DNA from: Lindgomyces ingoldianus
Lineage: Eukaryota; Ascomycota; Dothideomycetes; Pleosporales; Lindgomycetaceae
Direction of reading: 5' to 3'
Length of the DNA stretch: 64,000 nucleotides
Assembly: GCF_010093535.1 (NCBI RefSeq)
Contig: NW_022985192.1
Span: 39,302 to 103,301 of the forward strand
Part shown: piece after piece, positions 22,123 through 32,959 of the stretch
Layout of the letters: each line of letters begins with the position of its first letter
Numbering within the stretch: the stretch's first letter is position 1
Notes under the pieces: generated by a model
Database searches by the model: none
What the model was told of the DNA's origin: nothing
Seen by the model: the letters and a program-made list of their open reading frames with translations, nothing else
Translations under genes and position numbers: made by a program

Positions 22123-24668
22123 ATGCGACAGACATTTGCGCTCCTCGCATCCCTTGCAGCAATGGCGCTGTGTGGGGCAAACTCACACAGGCACTACAGC
22201 CGAGGAATCAACACCAATCGCAGTGAGCCTGTTTAGACAACCTCCGAACCAGGGCTTCTATCTAACACGTACCAGCTACGAATCTTGACTGGGATGCAGC
22301 GCGCTCAAAAGCTATCGCTTTCGTTGCGCAGTTGAATAATTTGGAGAAGGTGAACTTGGTCACTGGCGGCTTCGATGTTGGACCCTGCATTGGAAACATT
22401 GGTCCAGTCGAGCGGCTTTCTTTCAAGGGATATTGCATGTCCGATGGACCAGCGGGTGTGAACCGCGCGGATTTGGTTAGCATTTTCCCCTCGGGCATCA
22501 CTGCGGCTGCAACATGGGACCGACAGTTGATGTACGATCGTGGCTTTGCGATTGGGGAAGAGTTCAAGGAGAAGGGTATCCACGTTATGCTAGGGTAATA
22601 TTAGTATCTCTCTCCCGCCCAATTTCACTAATATTCCTGTAGACCATCGACTGGTCCTATGGGACGACATCCGCTTGGGGGACGCAACTGGGAGGGGTTT
22701 GGGCCCGATCCATACCTCTCGGGAGTATCCATAGCAGCGACTGTCCATGGAGCACAAGAAAATGGTGTGCAAACTTGCTCCAAGCACTTCATCGCCAATG
22801 AGCAGGAGACGCAGAGAAGTCAAACTGTTTCCGATAGAGACGTGACAGAAGCCATTTCTTCGAACGTCGACGACAGGACCTTGCATGAGTTGTATCTTTG
22901 GCCATTCGCAGAAGCAATCAAGGCTGGAACGGCGTCAATTATGTGCTCGCGCGTAATCCTCCTCTTATGTTGATGTAGAGCCTACTAATAGTAAACATAT
23001 AGATATAACCGTATAAACTCTACATACGCGTGTGAGAATCCCGAGCTTTTAGAACAACTTTTGCGGAAAGAGCTTGGATTCCGCGGCTACGTTGTTTCGG
23101 ACTGGTTTGCTACACATTCGACAGTTGGGTCGGCGAATGCGGGTTTGGATGTGGAAATGCCGGGCCGTATGATCAAAATCGGGAATCTGCTTCCAGCAAA
23201 TGCCCCAATTTATTTCGGGGAGAATCTCCTCCAGGCTGTGGCGGGTGGCAACGTCTCCATGGAGAGGCTCGATGAGATGGTTATACGAGTACTTTCCCCG
23301 TACTTCGTCCTCGGACAGGACAAGAACTACCCCTCCATCGACCCGTCGGCTTTCGCAGTTCTGGCAGCCCATGAATTCGGCTTTCCCACGATTGAAGCGC
23401 TCAACTATTCATTGAACGATGTTTGGGGACGGGATGTTCGAGGGAATCATGCGGGCCTGATCCGTAAGATTGGAGCTGCAGGGACCGTCCTCCTTAAGAA
23501 TGTGAACGACACCCTTCCGCTGAAGGCCCTAAAGAATATTGCAGTGTTCGGCAACGATGCTGCTGACATTCTCGACGGACAATCTAACCCCCCTACTGGG
23601 TACGATGTTGGTACTGTATATATCGGTGGTGGCTCGGGTCGAATCAGGCCGGAAGATCCAGTCTCCCCTTTGGCCGCTATTAAGGAACGTGCCAAAAAGG
23701 ATGGAGCCCGTGTCAAAGCAATCACAAATAATACGCTCATAGCTAATGGGATTTTTACGACCATATACCCGCTCCCGGATGTCTGCCTCGTGTTTTTGAA
23801 AACATATGCGGCCGAGAGCCAGGACCGGAACTCTTTCGAATTAGACCATCACTCCTCTACCGTCGTCTCAAACACCGCATCTTGGTGTAGAAACACGGTT
23901 GTAATTACACACTCGAGTGGCGTAAATATAATGCCATGGGCGTATCATCCCAACGTCACAGCCATCCTCGCAGCGCACTATCCCGGGGAGCAAAGCGGTA
24001 ATGCCATTGCCGATGTCCTCTGGGGCGACCGAGCACCTTCCGGGCATCTTCCCTATACAATTCCTGTGACAGAGGCTGACTATGGTCTCCCCATCGTCAA
24101 TCTCACAAATGTGGCTGATCCCAAAGGCTGGCAATCCGACTTCACTGAAGGACAGTTGATCGACTACCGTCGCTTCGATGCTCGCAATATTACCCCATTA
24201 TATGAGTTTGGGTTCGGACTCACGTATACCACATTCGGCATGGGGGCCAAACTTACGGTTCGTGCGTTAATGGACAACCCGCGGGCTGTCCCTGATCCGC
24301 CTCAATCCATATCGGTAGGGGGACACCCGGAGCTGTGGGAGAATCTAGTTGAAATTGAGACCAGCGTAACCAACACAGGCTCTCGGGCGGGTGAGGCGGT
24401 CGCACAACTCTATTTGTCCTTTCCGAAAAGCGGTGTTCCTGAAGGCACGCCTGTCAAAGTTCTGCGGGGATTCGAGAAGATTAGTATTAAGCCTGGAGAG
24501 ACGAAGAAAGTGACTTTCAAGCTCAAGCGCCGGGATTTGAGCTTTTGGGATGTCGTGAAGAGCACTTGGGCTCTTCCAGTCGGCGACTTCACCGTCAAGG
24601 CAGGCTTCAGCTCCCGGGATTTAAGAGCAGAGGCCAGGTTTGCTCTAAACGGGTCTACAGACATATGA
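22123..24668 (+). CDS. Secreted GH3 beta-glucosidase
   Basis: Glycoside hydrolase family 3 enzyme, expected to release glucose from beta-glucosides such as cellobiose outside the cell. Four exons, 22123-22222, 22276-22594, 22643-22948 and 23003-24668, join in frame to 796 residues, normal for fungal secreted GH3. The first about 20 residues form a signal peptide ([19 protein letters not shown]). Family blocks follow: [40 protein letters not shown], and the nucleophile block GYVVSDW with Asp at about residue 274. The C-terminal half has the GH3-C sandwich and a fibronectin-III-like end. Intron 3 (22949-23002) appears to start with GC instead of GT: only a GC donor after TGC TC restores MCSYNR. 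The promoter has a TATA box. Confidence 0.92.
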
Positions 24669-24852
24669 CACGAGGCATTTCAGCAGATTATCGGATAGCA
24701 AAGAAACATAGACGGCGAGGGGAGGATTTAATAGGCAGGAGACGGATGATAACAAGGAAAGTAACAACATGAAAGAAAAAGCGCCTGGCCACACAGTATC
24801 CAGGGATTTTATTTACGGCTCCTTGTAAGTGCTTACATAGCATTCATAAAAC

Positions 24853-25500
24853 TTACTCAAACTCTTCGACAGTGCCATCTACGTGAATGAATCGCTTCCT
24901 CAGCACCTTCCCCGTAACATCCACATCGATATGCGTTCCCTTCAATGACAACTCCCTCCTCCCTCGTGACTCGCTCCCACTATTAATTCCACTCCTTTTT
25001 CTCGGAGCAGCAGGATACTCGGTACAGTAGCTGGGCGGTGGGTAGTCATAGCACGGATTTGGGGGGCTCGGTGGGTCGATATGCTGATACTGCATCCAAA
25101 TAAACGTCTTGTCCGGCTCCACCAAATCATACCACTCGCCGCCATTGAATTCGGGAGACCCTGCATCTACACATCGATCGATTATATGCGCAGTTCGGTT
25201 GAAACAATCCGCTCGGTCTTTGATGGTGCTAGAGATTGTCATCGTGAGGTCGATACCGAGGGGTGCGTTGTCGGCTGTGCAGTTGTCTTGTAGACGGAGC
25301 ACGACGCCGTGGCCGGAGAGGAATGGAAAGCCTTCGCCCCAGTTCGCAGTGTTAGAGCAAAGTGTGTTGCGCATTGTTTGGAGGTCCGGGAGGGCACAAG
25401 CTGATTTGAAGGGACGGCGCGCGCGGTAGCATGCTTCTTGGGCAAGTGATGGATGGTAGAGGAGGGAGGTGATCACTGTTAGAGCGATTGGGAGGAACAT
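24853..25500 (-). CDS. Small secreted cysteine-rich protein
   Basis: Single-exon frame; the second ATG at 25500 gives 215 residues beginning directly with a signal peptide (MFLPIALTVITSLLYHPSLAQ), a better start than the 22-codon-longer frame. The mature region has eight cysteines (four possible disulphides), several N-glycosylation sequons (NCT, NRT), a Pro-rich stretch around the last two cysteines, then a basic C-terminal segment with dibasic sites (RKR, RR, RKR) that could be cut by Kex2. I do not recognise the family. It is convergent with the GH3 gene, 184 bp apart. Role unknown; it meets the usual criteria for an effector-like secreted protein but this is inference. Confidence 0.65.
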   Translation of the reverse strand: MFLPIALTVITSLLYHPSLAQEACYRARRPFKSACALPDLQTMRNTLCSNTANWGEGFPFLSGHGVVLRLQDNCTADNAPLGIDLTMTISSTIKDRADCFNRTAHIIDRCVDAGSPEFNGGEWYDLVEPDKTFIWMQYQHIDPPSPPNPCYDYPPPSYCTEYPAAPRKRSGINSGSESRGRRELSLKGTHIDVDVTGKVLRKRFIHVDGTVEEFE

Positions 25501-27259
25501 GGTGGTCGTAGAGTTTATAGACTGAGTTGACACCGAGCTGTGAGTGATACTCAAGAGAGTCGGCAACGAAAAGAATGTCTAACCATTCATCTCGTGGGCT
25601 CTCGTGGACTTTATAGAATGATGGGAGCAATATGTTTCCGTCTTCAAGTCATCAACTCCTCCCCATTGCGTTTTCTGCCTCCGTATTTGGAATTTTGTTC
25701 CGTAAACCTAGAAGTTTAAGATATAATCAATCATATTCCTCTTTGGGACTTGACAGCTAGGATAGTAAGCGAGCACTTAATGGCTAATACTGACGCGCAT
25801 GCCAAGATGGACAATTTTAACCTAGTGCTACACTTTTGGGCTTCATGCAATTAAATTAAATGAAAATGAATGGAGAACCCGGTAATTGTTATTAGGGTGT
25901 CCAATCGACCGGATTGGACAACGTCTGACAACGTGTGAGGCAGTGAGTGCATCTCACCACCTAAAATTCGTAATAGCGCACCTTCCTAGAATTGCAAAAT
26001 TTAAAATAGGATACAGCTGTAAGTGTTCAAAGATTTCCTATAGAAAGGCCTGTCGTAGAGCGCACAGCGGGTCGGTGTGATGAGTCGGTCGGAGTAGACA
26101 CCCTGCTTATTATTTGGAATTCAAAGAAGTTTCAGTCTCCCCGCTCTATCGCTGCAGCTGTTAGCGACAATCAGATTCTAAACAGGAAGGCTTTTTCGTG
26201 TGTCGAAATAGTGCCTGGCTGAATGAGTGAAAACTTACGATGGGATTTCAGGCTAATGCTCTAACCAATGTAATATTCAAATCTACAGATTAACGGTGGA
26301 CAACATAAAGAATTGAACTGAAAGTGGAGTCCAGTCGTTGACTTTTTAAAAGTCATGAACCAGTCCAAAGATTACATTCAGCGTGTTTCTATTACGTGGC
26401 CGCACAAGTATGTTGCAAAGCGTTAAGGAACTATACAACTATACATAACCTAGTTAGAATGTTCTGCTACCGAGACCTCCTACTTTGGCCCTCTCAAAAT
26501 GAATTGTGTTGCGCCCCGAAGAGAGGCAGTTTAACAGGATGGTTTGTGAAATAGTATTGGCCTAATATGCCTCCACTAGGTTAACATATTACTCCCCACA
26601 TCGCCTTCAATGCTGCATCTTCATCATGACATCATGACATTGACAAGCGCTACCAACAGCCAAGCTGATATCACGGCAGCGTCACCGCCGACTTGTACCG
26701 CCAGAGCCCAATTCCAATCAGCACCAGTGTCATGGCCAATGAACACTCATGGCGACTAATATTACTTTTAACGAATATCCAGGGACTATGATTCAGTTTG
26801 AGCTTAAGTCCATACCCAGAGAGACTCCAGTTAGCCGCCTCAGTTAGTCGAAATTTTTAAGCGGACGAGGAAAAGAGCTTGAGATATGATCCAATGCATA
26901 AACTCGATTGTAGCTAACAGCTGTATGGGATAGTGAGCCGGAAGCTGTAGCAAATACATGCTTGGCTGAATGCCGACAGGGCCGCTTACTCGTAGCAGTT
27001 GTCAAGTGATGACGAAACCTATCCATTTGTGCATAGAGACCTGCCAGTATAGTAAAGATTGTAGAATTGAATGCGTCGAGGTGATGAATTGGGGGCTGTT
27101 ACAAGCATGATAATCCCAGTCAAGTGGGAGTGAATTAAGGCTTCTCGGGCCAGCGTCGTTAATACATAAGAGAAAAGAAGAAGGCATGTACATACCAGGA
27201 TGCCGGGAGGCCTGCCTTAATGTGAGTTTTGAAGACAATAGCCCCAGAAGGAGAATGAA
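25501..27259. other. Gene-poor interval with decayed sequence
   Basis: No supported frame. Composition becomes more AT-rich to the right of 25700, with scattered stops in all frames. Likely degraded non-coding or transposon-derived DNA. Confidence 0.45.
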
Positions 27260-27267
27260 ACATACTA

Positions 27268-27480
27268 TCGCACGGTTAGAGCTGATTGATGGTGGAGGGA
27301 ATGGAGCAGTCAATTAGGTGGTGAGAGGCGACATGGGCAGATTGAGCTGAGGTGTAAGGTCTGTAGAGCGAGAGAGAGCTCAGAGGTAAATATATAGTAC
27401 CTAAAAGAGCGCTAGTCCTAAACAGGAAAAGAGTGAGAGGAGAAGGACCTACATTTACCCTGCGCAGGGTCACGTGAACC
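27268..27480 (-). repeat. Inverted repeat copy A (about 205 bp)
   Basis: Read on the minus strand this runs from a CACGTGACCC end through gactagcgctcttttag, a TATATATTTACC stretch, ACCTTACACCTCAGCTCAATC and a Pro-codon-rich end to AGCTCTAACC. The same succession of blocks occurs on the + strand at 28918-29117 with roughly 85% identity by eye. The unit carries promoter-like features (TATA stretch followed by a CT-rich segment), so it could be a terminal repeat or solo LTR. Homology stops abruptly after AGCTCTAACC. Confidence 0.75.
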
Positions 27481-28917
27481 AGTTTCACGTACAACACATA
27501 CATCATGATGTTACATCTCGGTCTACTGGAGCCGTATACTTCCAGTGTCACTTTCTTTCTTTCAATCTGAGGACAGCAGGAGTTGCGGGCTCCAGCGTAG
27601 TTTTCAATTTAATATGTGTCACTAATCAATGTTGGCGCGTAACTATTGGCAATTATTAGTCGATCTGTAATATTTGCACAGATGTTCTTAGCACCCCTTA
27701 AAAAACTTTGATTTCAACATTACACAAATAACTATTAGTTAAATATACTGGCCTCTAAAGCTAATTCATAACTAACATTAGACTCCCTTAGTACAGGGGA
27801 GTTGTCAAACTGTATGTAAAAGAAGACTTCTGCTCTATTGGAACATACGCAGCTACTGTACAAAGAAGAGGATACACACTACAAGAAAACAAGGCTTCTG
27901 TACTGTAACCATTGCACAGAGACACAACCCCTACTTGTGGCAAGCAAAAATACTTTCTACAATCTTCATTTAAAAAATAAATCTACTATTAAAATTTCGC
28001 TTATGGAAAACCCCTCTGGCGGCTCCTTATTGACCAGATGCAAAGGGTGCAGCTATGCTACCATGCCTCCTCCACTTGGTCATCTGCTTTTTTTAAAAAA
28101 TCCAAAAACGATGCAATGATATCTTTGATGGCGCTTAACGACGCTTTGTAGGATGGCGGAATTGTCAATACCATATAAAGGAGTTTTATCACATTTCACA
28201 TGAGAAAGACGATGAATGGCAAAAGAAACGGCACTTGGTATGGCACTGCATTACACAGTTTATGACAACGAGTAGAGCAGGGCTGAGAACTTTGATGACA
28301 AGATGAAGTGCCGAGTCTATTGTCGAGGTTCTCAGGCATTTTCCCAGATATATAGCGAAGATTACATCCACTGAGGACGCTGTACTAATACCGATTATTC
28401 CCCAGGTTAAACCCTAGAGCAAGACCAATTATACTAGGGGAGTAGCCCCAAAAAGGGTTGTGCGCTAGGATGGTCTCCGGTCTTCTCCATTTTTTTGTTG
28501 ACACAATCTTTCACATGATGCGATGGTGGGTGAGGCTGGCTTGTATTCCCACACTAGGAAAGGCGGTTTCGATGAACTAAGGCTTGGTAACTGGAGATTG
28601 CAGTTACTAAAGATCGTTAGAGTAGCTAGAGCTTCTAGGCATGTCATTGTATTGTTTTCCAAAACTAATTGCCTTTCGACGGCCAGCGGCCTATCTAATC
28701 TAACTTCAACCCATGTCTAGAATCCATCAGCGATGTGTCTAATGTTATTGCCAGCCCACCCTTCGGTGGACATACAGCTATCTGGGAAAGAAAACAACCC
28801 GAAGCAGACTTTATTTTATGAGACTAGAATCTATTCTCTTGGAATTAATTGTAGCTGGAAGGAATTGTGATACATTAGTTCTAGTATAAATTACTCGTTA
28901 TGTTCCATACTGTCGCA
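27481..28917. mobile_element. Interior of the inverted-repeat-bounded segment
   Basis: About 1.4 kb between inverted copies A and B. A frame at 27838-28119 (+) encodes YCNHC followed 20-odd residues later by an LHL block, loosely like a BED-type zinc finger of hAT transposases, then RCKGC. The rest is broken by stops and AT-rich. The segment may be a non-autonomous or decayed element of about 1.85 kb including its ends; alternatively the two ends are independent insertions in opposite orientation. Confidence 0.3.
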
Positions 28918-29117
28918 CGTGACCCACACAGGGTGAATGTGGGCCTTCACCTCTCACCCTTTTCCTGTGTAGGACTAGCGCTCTTTTAGCTACTATATAT
29001 TTACCTCTAAGCCCTCTCGAGCTCTAGAGACCTTACACCTCAGCTCAATCTACCTAGGTCGCCTCTCACCACCTAATTGACTGCTCCATTCCCTCCACCA
29101 TTAATCAGCTCTAACCT
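28918..29117 (+). repeat. Inverted repeat copy B (about 200 bp)
   Basis: Counterpart of copy A in the opposite orientation. Shared blocks in order: GCACGTGACCC, CCTGTGTAGGACTAGCGCTC, TACTATATATTTACCTC, CCTTACACCTCAGCTCAATC, CGCCTCTCACCACC and TAATCAGCTCTAACC. Sequences on either side of the unit differ from those flanking copy A. Confidence 0.75.
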
Positions 29118-29984
29118 TGTAATACGTACGTGTTCGGCGACATGCATATGCGCTCGGCCTCTTCTAGCCCTGGAAATGGGTCAATGGAAGAAGTACAGAA
29201 GGGAAGGGCAAGTAGCAGACTCGATGTCGAATGGCTATGTTGCTTCATGGTATGTCTCGCACTTTTTGAAAGATTGAATTCAGCAACGTAATAGTCTGGC
29301 TCATGATCTCGAGTGAAGCTGACGAGATTCAAAGACAATTTAGCTCCGAATACTAGGAATTCGCGGGGATTTTGAAGACTTGGAAATTGTGCATAACCCT
29401 GTCGGTGTTGTTGGGGGTGTCCGATCCAGCAGTTAAATCAGGATCCTAGTGCTTGTTTGTTAACCGCGACCGCGAGGGCTGATGGATTATTGTAAAAAGC
29501 CGGTCACAGTCAAGAATTTCAGGAGAACAATGGCTAAAAGCTGCAGTAGTGCTAAAACAAGAGATATTCTTATGCAACCTAGCAATCTTCTGCGTAAACA
29601 GCATTGTTTCTTTCTTTTTGTCTTGACTTTTTGTAATATCTTCTTAAGATTCTAAATGGCTATGTTCTAGTTTTGAAGTTTGTTATTCGTCCTTTTTAGT
29701 TGTGCACACCAAGGGCTTGGTAGTGCAAGACCTATGCACAACTTCTTGATATTAGTTGAAATTCTGGCTGCAACTGGAGTTTGCAAGGCACAGCAGAAAA
29801 GACTCTCAGGCCACTGAAACTCCCCTCAATCGACAAGCGCACTTCCGCCATATAGTCCCCACAGCCGTCGATCACACAGGCAAATGACCAGGCTGTTCCC
29901 GCTATTCATACTTCGCTTCTTACCTTAAAGATAGAAATCGCATTGCATACCGCCCACTGATATCGCACGGTCAGCGCTTAATAG
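29118..29984. other. Gene-poor interval
   Basis: No supported frame or RNA gene. AT-rich, TTT-rich stretches occur near 29600-29700. Confidence 0.4.
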
Positions 29985-30175
29985 ACGATATAGGGCATAT
30001 AGAGATGAGATGCGAGCGGTCAATTAGGAGCCAAACTAGGTTGATTGCACTATAATATAAGGTAAAATAGACCTAGTCCTAAAGAGAGAGACGCTAGTCC
30101 TGAACAGGTTACTATCCAAGGATGTACGTTCACTCACTCAAGATCACGTGATATATGGTCACGTGCGAAAACTGA
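29985..30175 (-). repeat. Degenerate third copy of the 205-bp repeat
   Basis: Same orientation as copy A. Shared islands are gtcaattagg near 30019, an AT-rich TATA segment near 30051-30066, gctagtcctgaacagg near 30091 and two CACGTG hexamers near 30145-30165. Identity is much lower than between copies A and B, so this is an older or more mutated copy. Confidence 0.45.
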
Positions 30176-30877
30176 GAGACACCGGCTAGTCTGCAGGTCT
30201 TGGCGGTGTCCTCTAACTTTCCGTTCGGAACACCAATATCTCGGGAGTTGCTTGATCCTCCCAAGCTTGAACCTAGTTCAACAACTTTCTCGTAGTCTTT
30301 ACTGGTTCAGACAGGAGAGTTTTTACCTTGCAGTAGGATCGCGGTTATCTCCCTTTTGCTCCAAAGTTACGGCACTATCTACGTTTTCCACGGTTATTAA
30401 CGTCCGAGATATTAGATTTCATCTTCAATTCCATCTCATATGAGAACATGTGCCTTTTCTGGTCGCTCTATGAACTGTTGCACTTGTTGCGCTAGTTTGA
30501 GCACGTTTCTTGCCAGGAGCAACCTGTTGCCGTTCCCCACATTGGCCCTTACCCGGTCGCACCGCCTCGACCCTTGTAGAATCAGGCCCTAGGGGCGGAC
30601 AGACGTGCCAAATGCCACACAAGTGCCACACCAGCGATACTGCCATGGCCGCAGACCACTATGCGAGTCTCTCTTCAATTGGATGAAGGCAAGGGGCCAC
30701 AAACTTGATGAGCCCCCATTAATCCAGGAACGGAGGAGCGGCTTGGCAGGCCTATTGGCTGCGTGACCATCAAAACGTGCTCAATCTTTGCATCCTGCAT
30801 TTAAAGGTGGATTAGAACCGATTCTTGCCTACGTCGCATTTTAATGCTCTCCATGGGCTCACTTATACCAAAACATC
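30176..30877. other. Upstream region of the ferric reductase gene
   Basis: No supported gene. Contains the promoter of the following gene; I did not find a clear SreA-type GATA cluster. Confidence 0.4.
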
Positions 30878-32959
30878 ATGGCCGTCTTCAACGAGGTAGA
30901 CACCCGCCTTCTGGCTCGCCAGCATATTCAAAATCACGACGGTGCGAAGAGTGTCAAGTATTACTGGGGATATCCGAGCCGAGTTGTACCATGTGCGAAC
31001 GATCCTGGATCATGTGAATACCTCGATGGAGTGTACTGGATGCACACCGTGTCGATGCTCTACACATTCATACTTTGGGCGGTTATTGGTGGAATACTTC
31101 TTCTCGTCGTCCTTGTGAGGCTATTTCGACCCCATCGGAGGACCTCTGGAGCAGGAAATGATGGAAGGAACAAGCAAAGTTTCTTCTATCGAATTTGGAG
31201 ATCTTTGGCTTCTGGAACCCGGCGATATCTCCTCCCTGAGGCCCTACCAGGCTTCTTTCCCAACACAACGAGACTACAAATTCTGATATTAGCAATACTC
31301 TGCGTTTATCTCACGATATTCTCGTAACTAATTTCCTCGAAGCAAGATTGCAAGTACATGCTAACTACATCCAGGTTCGTGGGCATTGTCTACAAGACAT
31401 GGGTTACTCCTGTCAAAAATAGCACCAAGTTCAACACCAGAACCGGACTTGGGGGCTTCAGTGACCGTGTTGGCGCCATGGCGTACGCACTCACGCCTCT
31501 CACAATTGCCCTATCCACTCGAGACTCCATTCTCAGTCTTTTGACTGGAGTACCGTATCAGCACTTTAATTTCTTGCATCGGTGGATTGGACGTATCATT
31601 CTTATCCAGTCTTTCATTCACACCATTGGCTGGACTATCATAGAAGGGAGGCTCTATCAACCGCAACCAAAGGTCTACAACAACTTTATTAAACAAACAT
31701 ATATGGTGTGGGGTATTGTGGCGCAGGGCTTCATCACCTTCCTCTGGCTTTTCAGCACGAGAAGAGTGATTCGATGGACTGGGTACGAATTCTTTCGAAA
31801 ATCCCATTTCGTGGTCGCTGGGCTATATTTAGGGGCCTGCTGGGGTCATTGGTCCCGACTGGCGTGCTGGATGATCGCCTCTCTTGGACTTCTTGGCATC
31901 GACTTAGGGCTTCGGATTTTACGAATGTGTCTGATACATCTTGGATACAAGGATGGTAACAGTGGCCTAGGATTCCGCACTGTCCAATCCAGGGTCGACG
32001 TATTCAAGGACCCCAGTGGAACTATTCTCCGCCTTTCTTTTACGCATAATCATGAGCCTTGGAAGCTTGGCCAACACTACTATCTCACATTTCCATCTCT
32101 GAGTATCTGGCAGTCTCATCCGTTTACGCCTGCATCGGTACCTCCAACCGCTCTCGTGCCACCAACACATACCTACATCATCAGAGCGCGTAGCGGCGAA
32201 ACGGGAAAGCTTGCTGCGTTAGCTGAAGCCAGCTGCAGGGAGGACGAAAATTCCTTCCAGACGCCTGTTATCCTAGTTGGTCCATATGGATGCTCAGTTG
32301 TCGACAATGAAGTCTCGAATATTCTTGCCATTGCTGGTGGAACCGGCATCTCATTCACGCTTCCCATTATTAGGGCCGTACTCGCGGACCCATCTTCCCA
32401 TGCTCAGAATATTGAAATGGTCTGGGTGGTTCGGCACGTTGAGAATCTCACTTGGATTGCGTCGGAGCTCTTAACTCTGAAATCCCAGCTTGGACTACCG
32501 CCATCTACCACTCAGGATTCGGATGGTGACATCAAAGAGATAAGAAATGTTTCTCACCATGTAGTACACTCTACGAAACACTTCCGGATCCGGATCTTCG
32601 TTACGCGCTCTTCAAAAACTGCAACGCCGCCAGCCCAAGAAAAAGATATGGATATCTCGTCAACATCATCCGTAGCCTCGGCAACTGGCCATTATCACGA
32701 ACCCCGAGAATTGCTAAAACCGCACCCCATGTTCAGCATCTCGTATCTTAACCATGAGCGCCCTTCGATATCTTCAGTTATTCATAAATTCATCGACCAA
32801 ACTGTCTCAGAGGGCCGGACACAAGTCGTGGCTTCCGGACCCCCAGACCTTGGAACCGATGTTCGCGCTGCGGTTGCAGCGAGGAACTCGGTAGGGGGAG
32901 TCTGGAGGGGAGATGAAAGAGCTGATGTTGAGTGTGTGTGGGATGATCGGATGGGTTAA
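30878..32959 (+). CDS. FRE-type ferric reductase transmembrane protein
   Basis: Plasma-membrane flavocytochrome that moves electrons from NADPH through FAD and two hemes to extracellular ferric (or cupric) chelates, part of reductive metal uptake. Two exons, 30878-31323 and 31375-32959, join in frame to 676 residues; the intron has gtaact and a GCTAAC branch site. The ATG has a good context (ATCATGGCC). An N-terminal TM near residue 60 precedes the ferric-reductase-like domain with its heme histidines (HRWIGRIILIQSFIH and RKSHFVVAGLYLGACWGH). The FAD motif is HPFTPAS, the NADPH-binding block LAIAGGTGISFTLP, and a late GPP block lies near the C-terminus. Siderophore versus simple iron or copper preference cannot be told. 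No ferroxidase or permease gene is adjacent. Confidence 0.9.
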
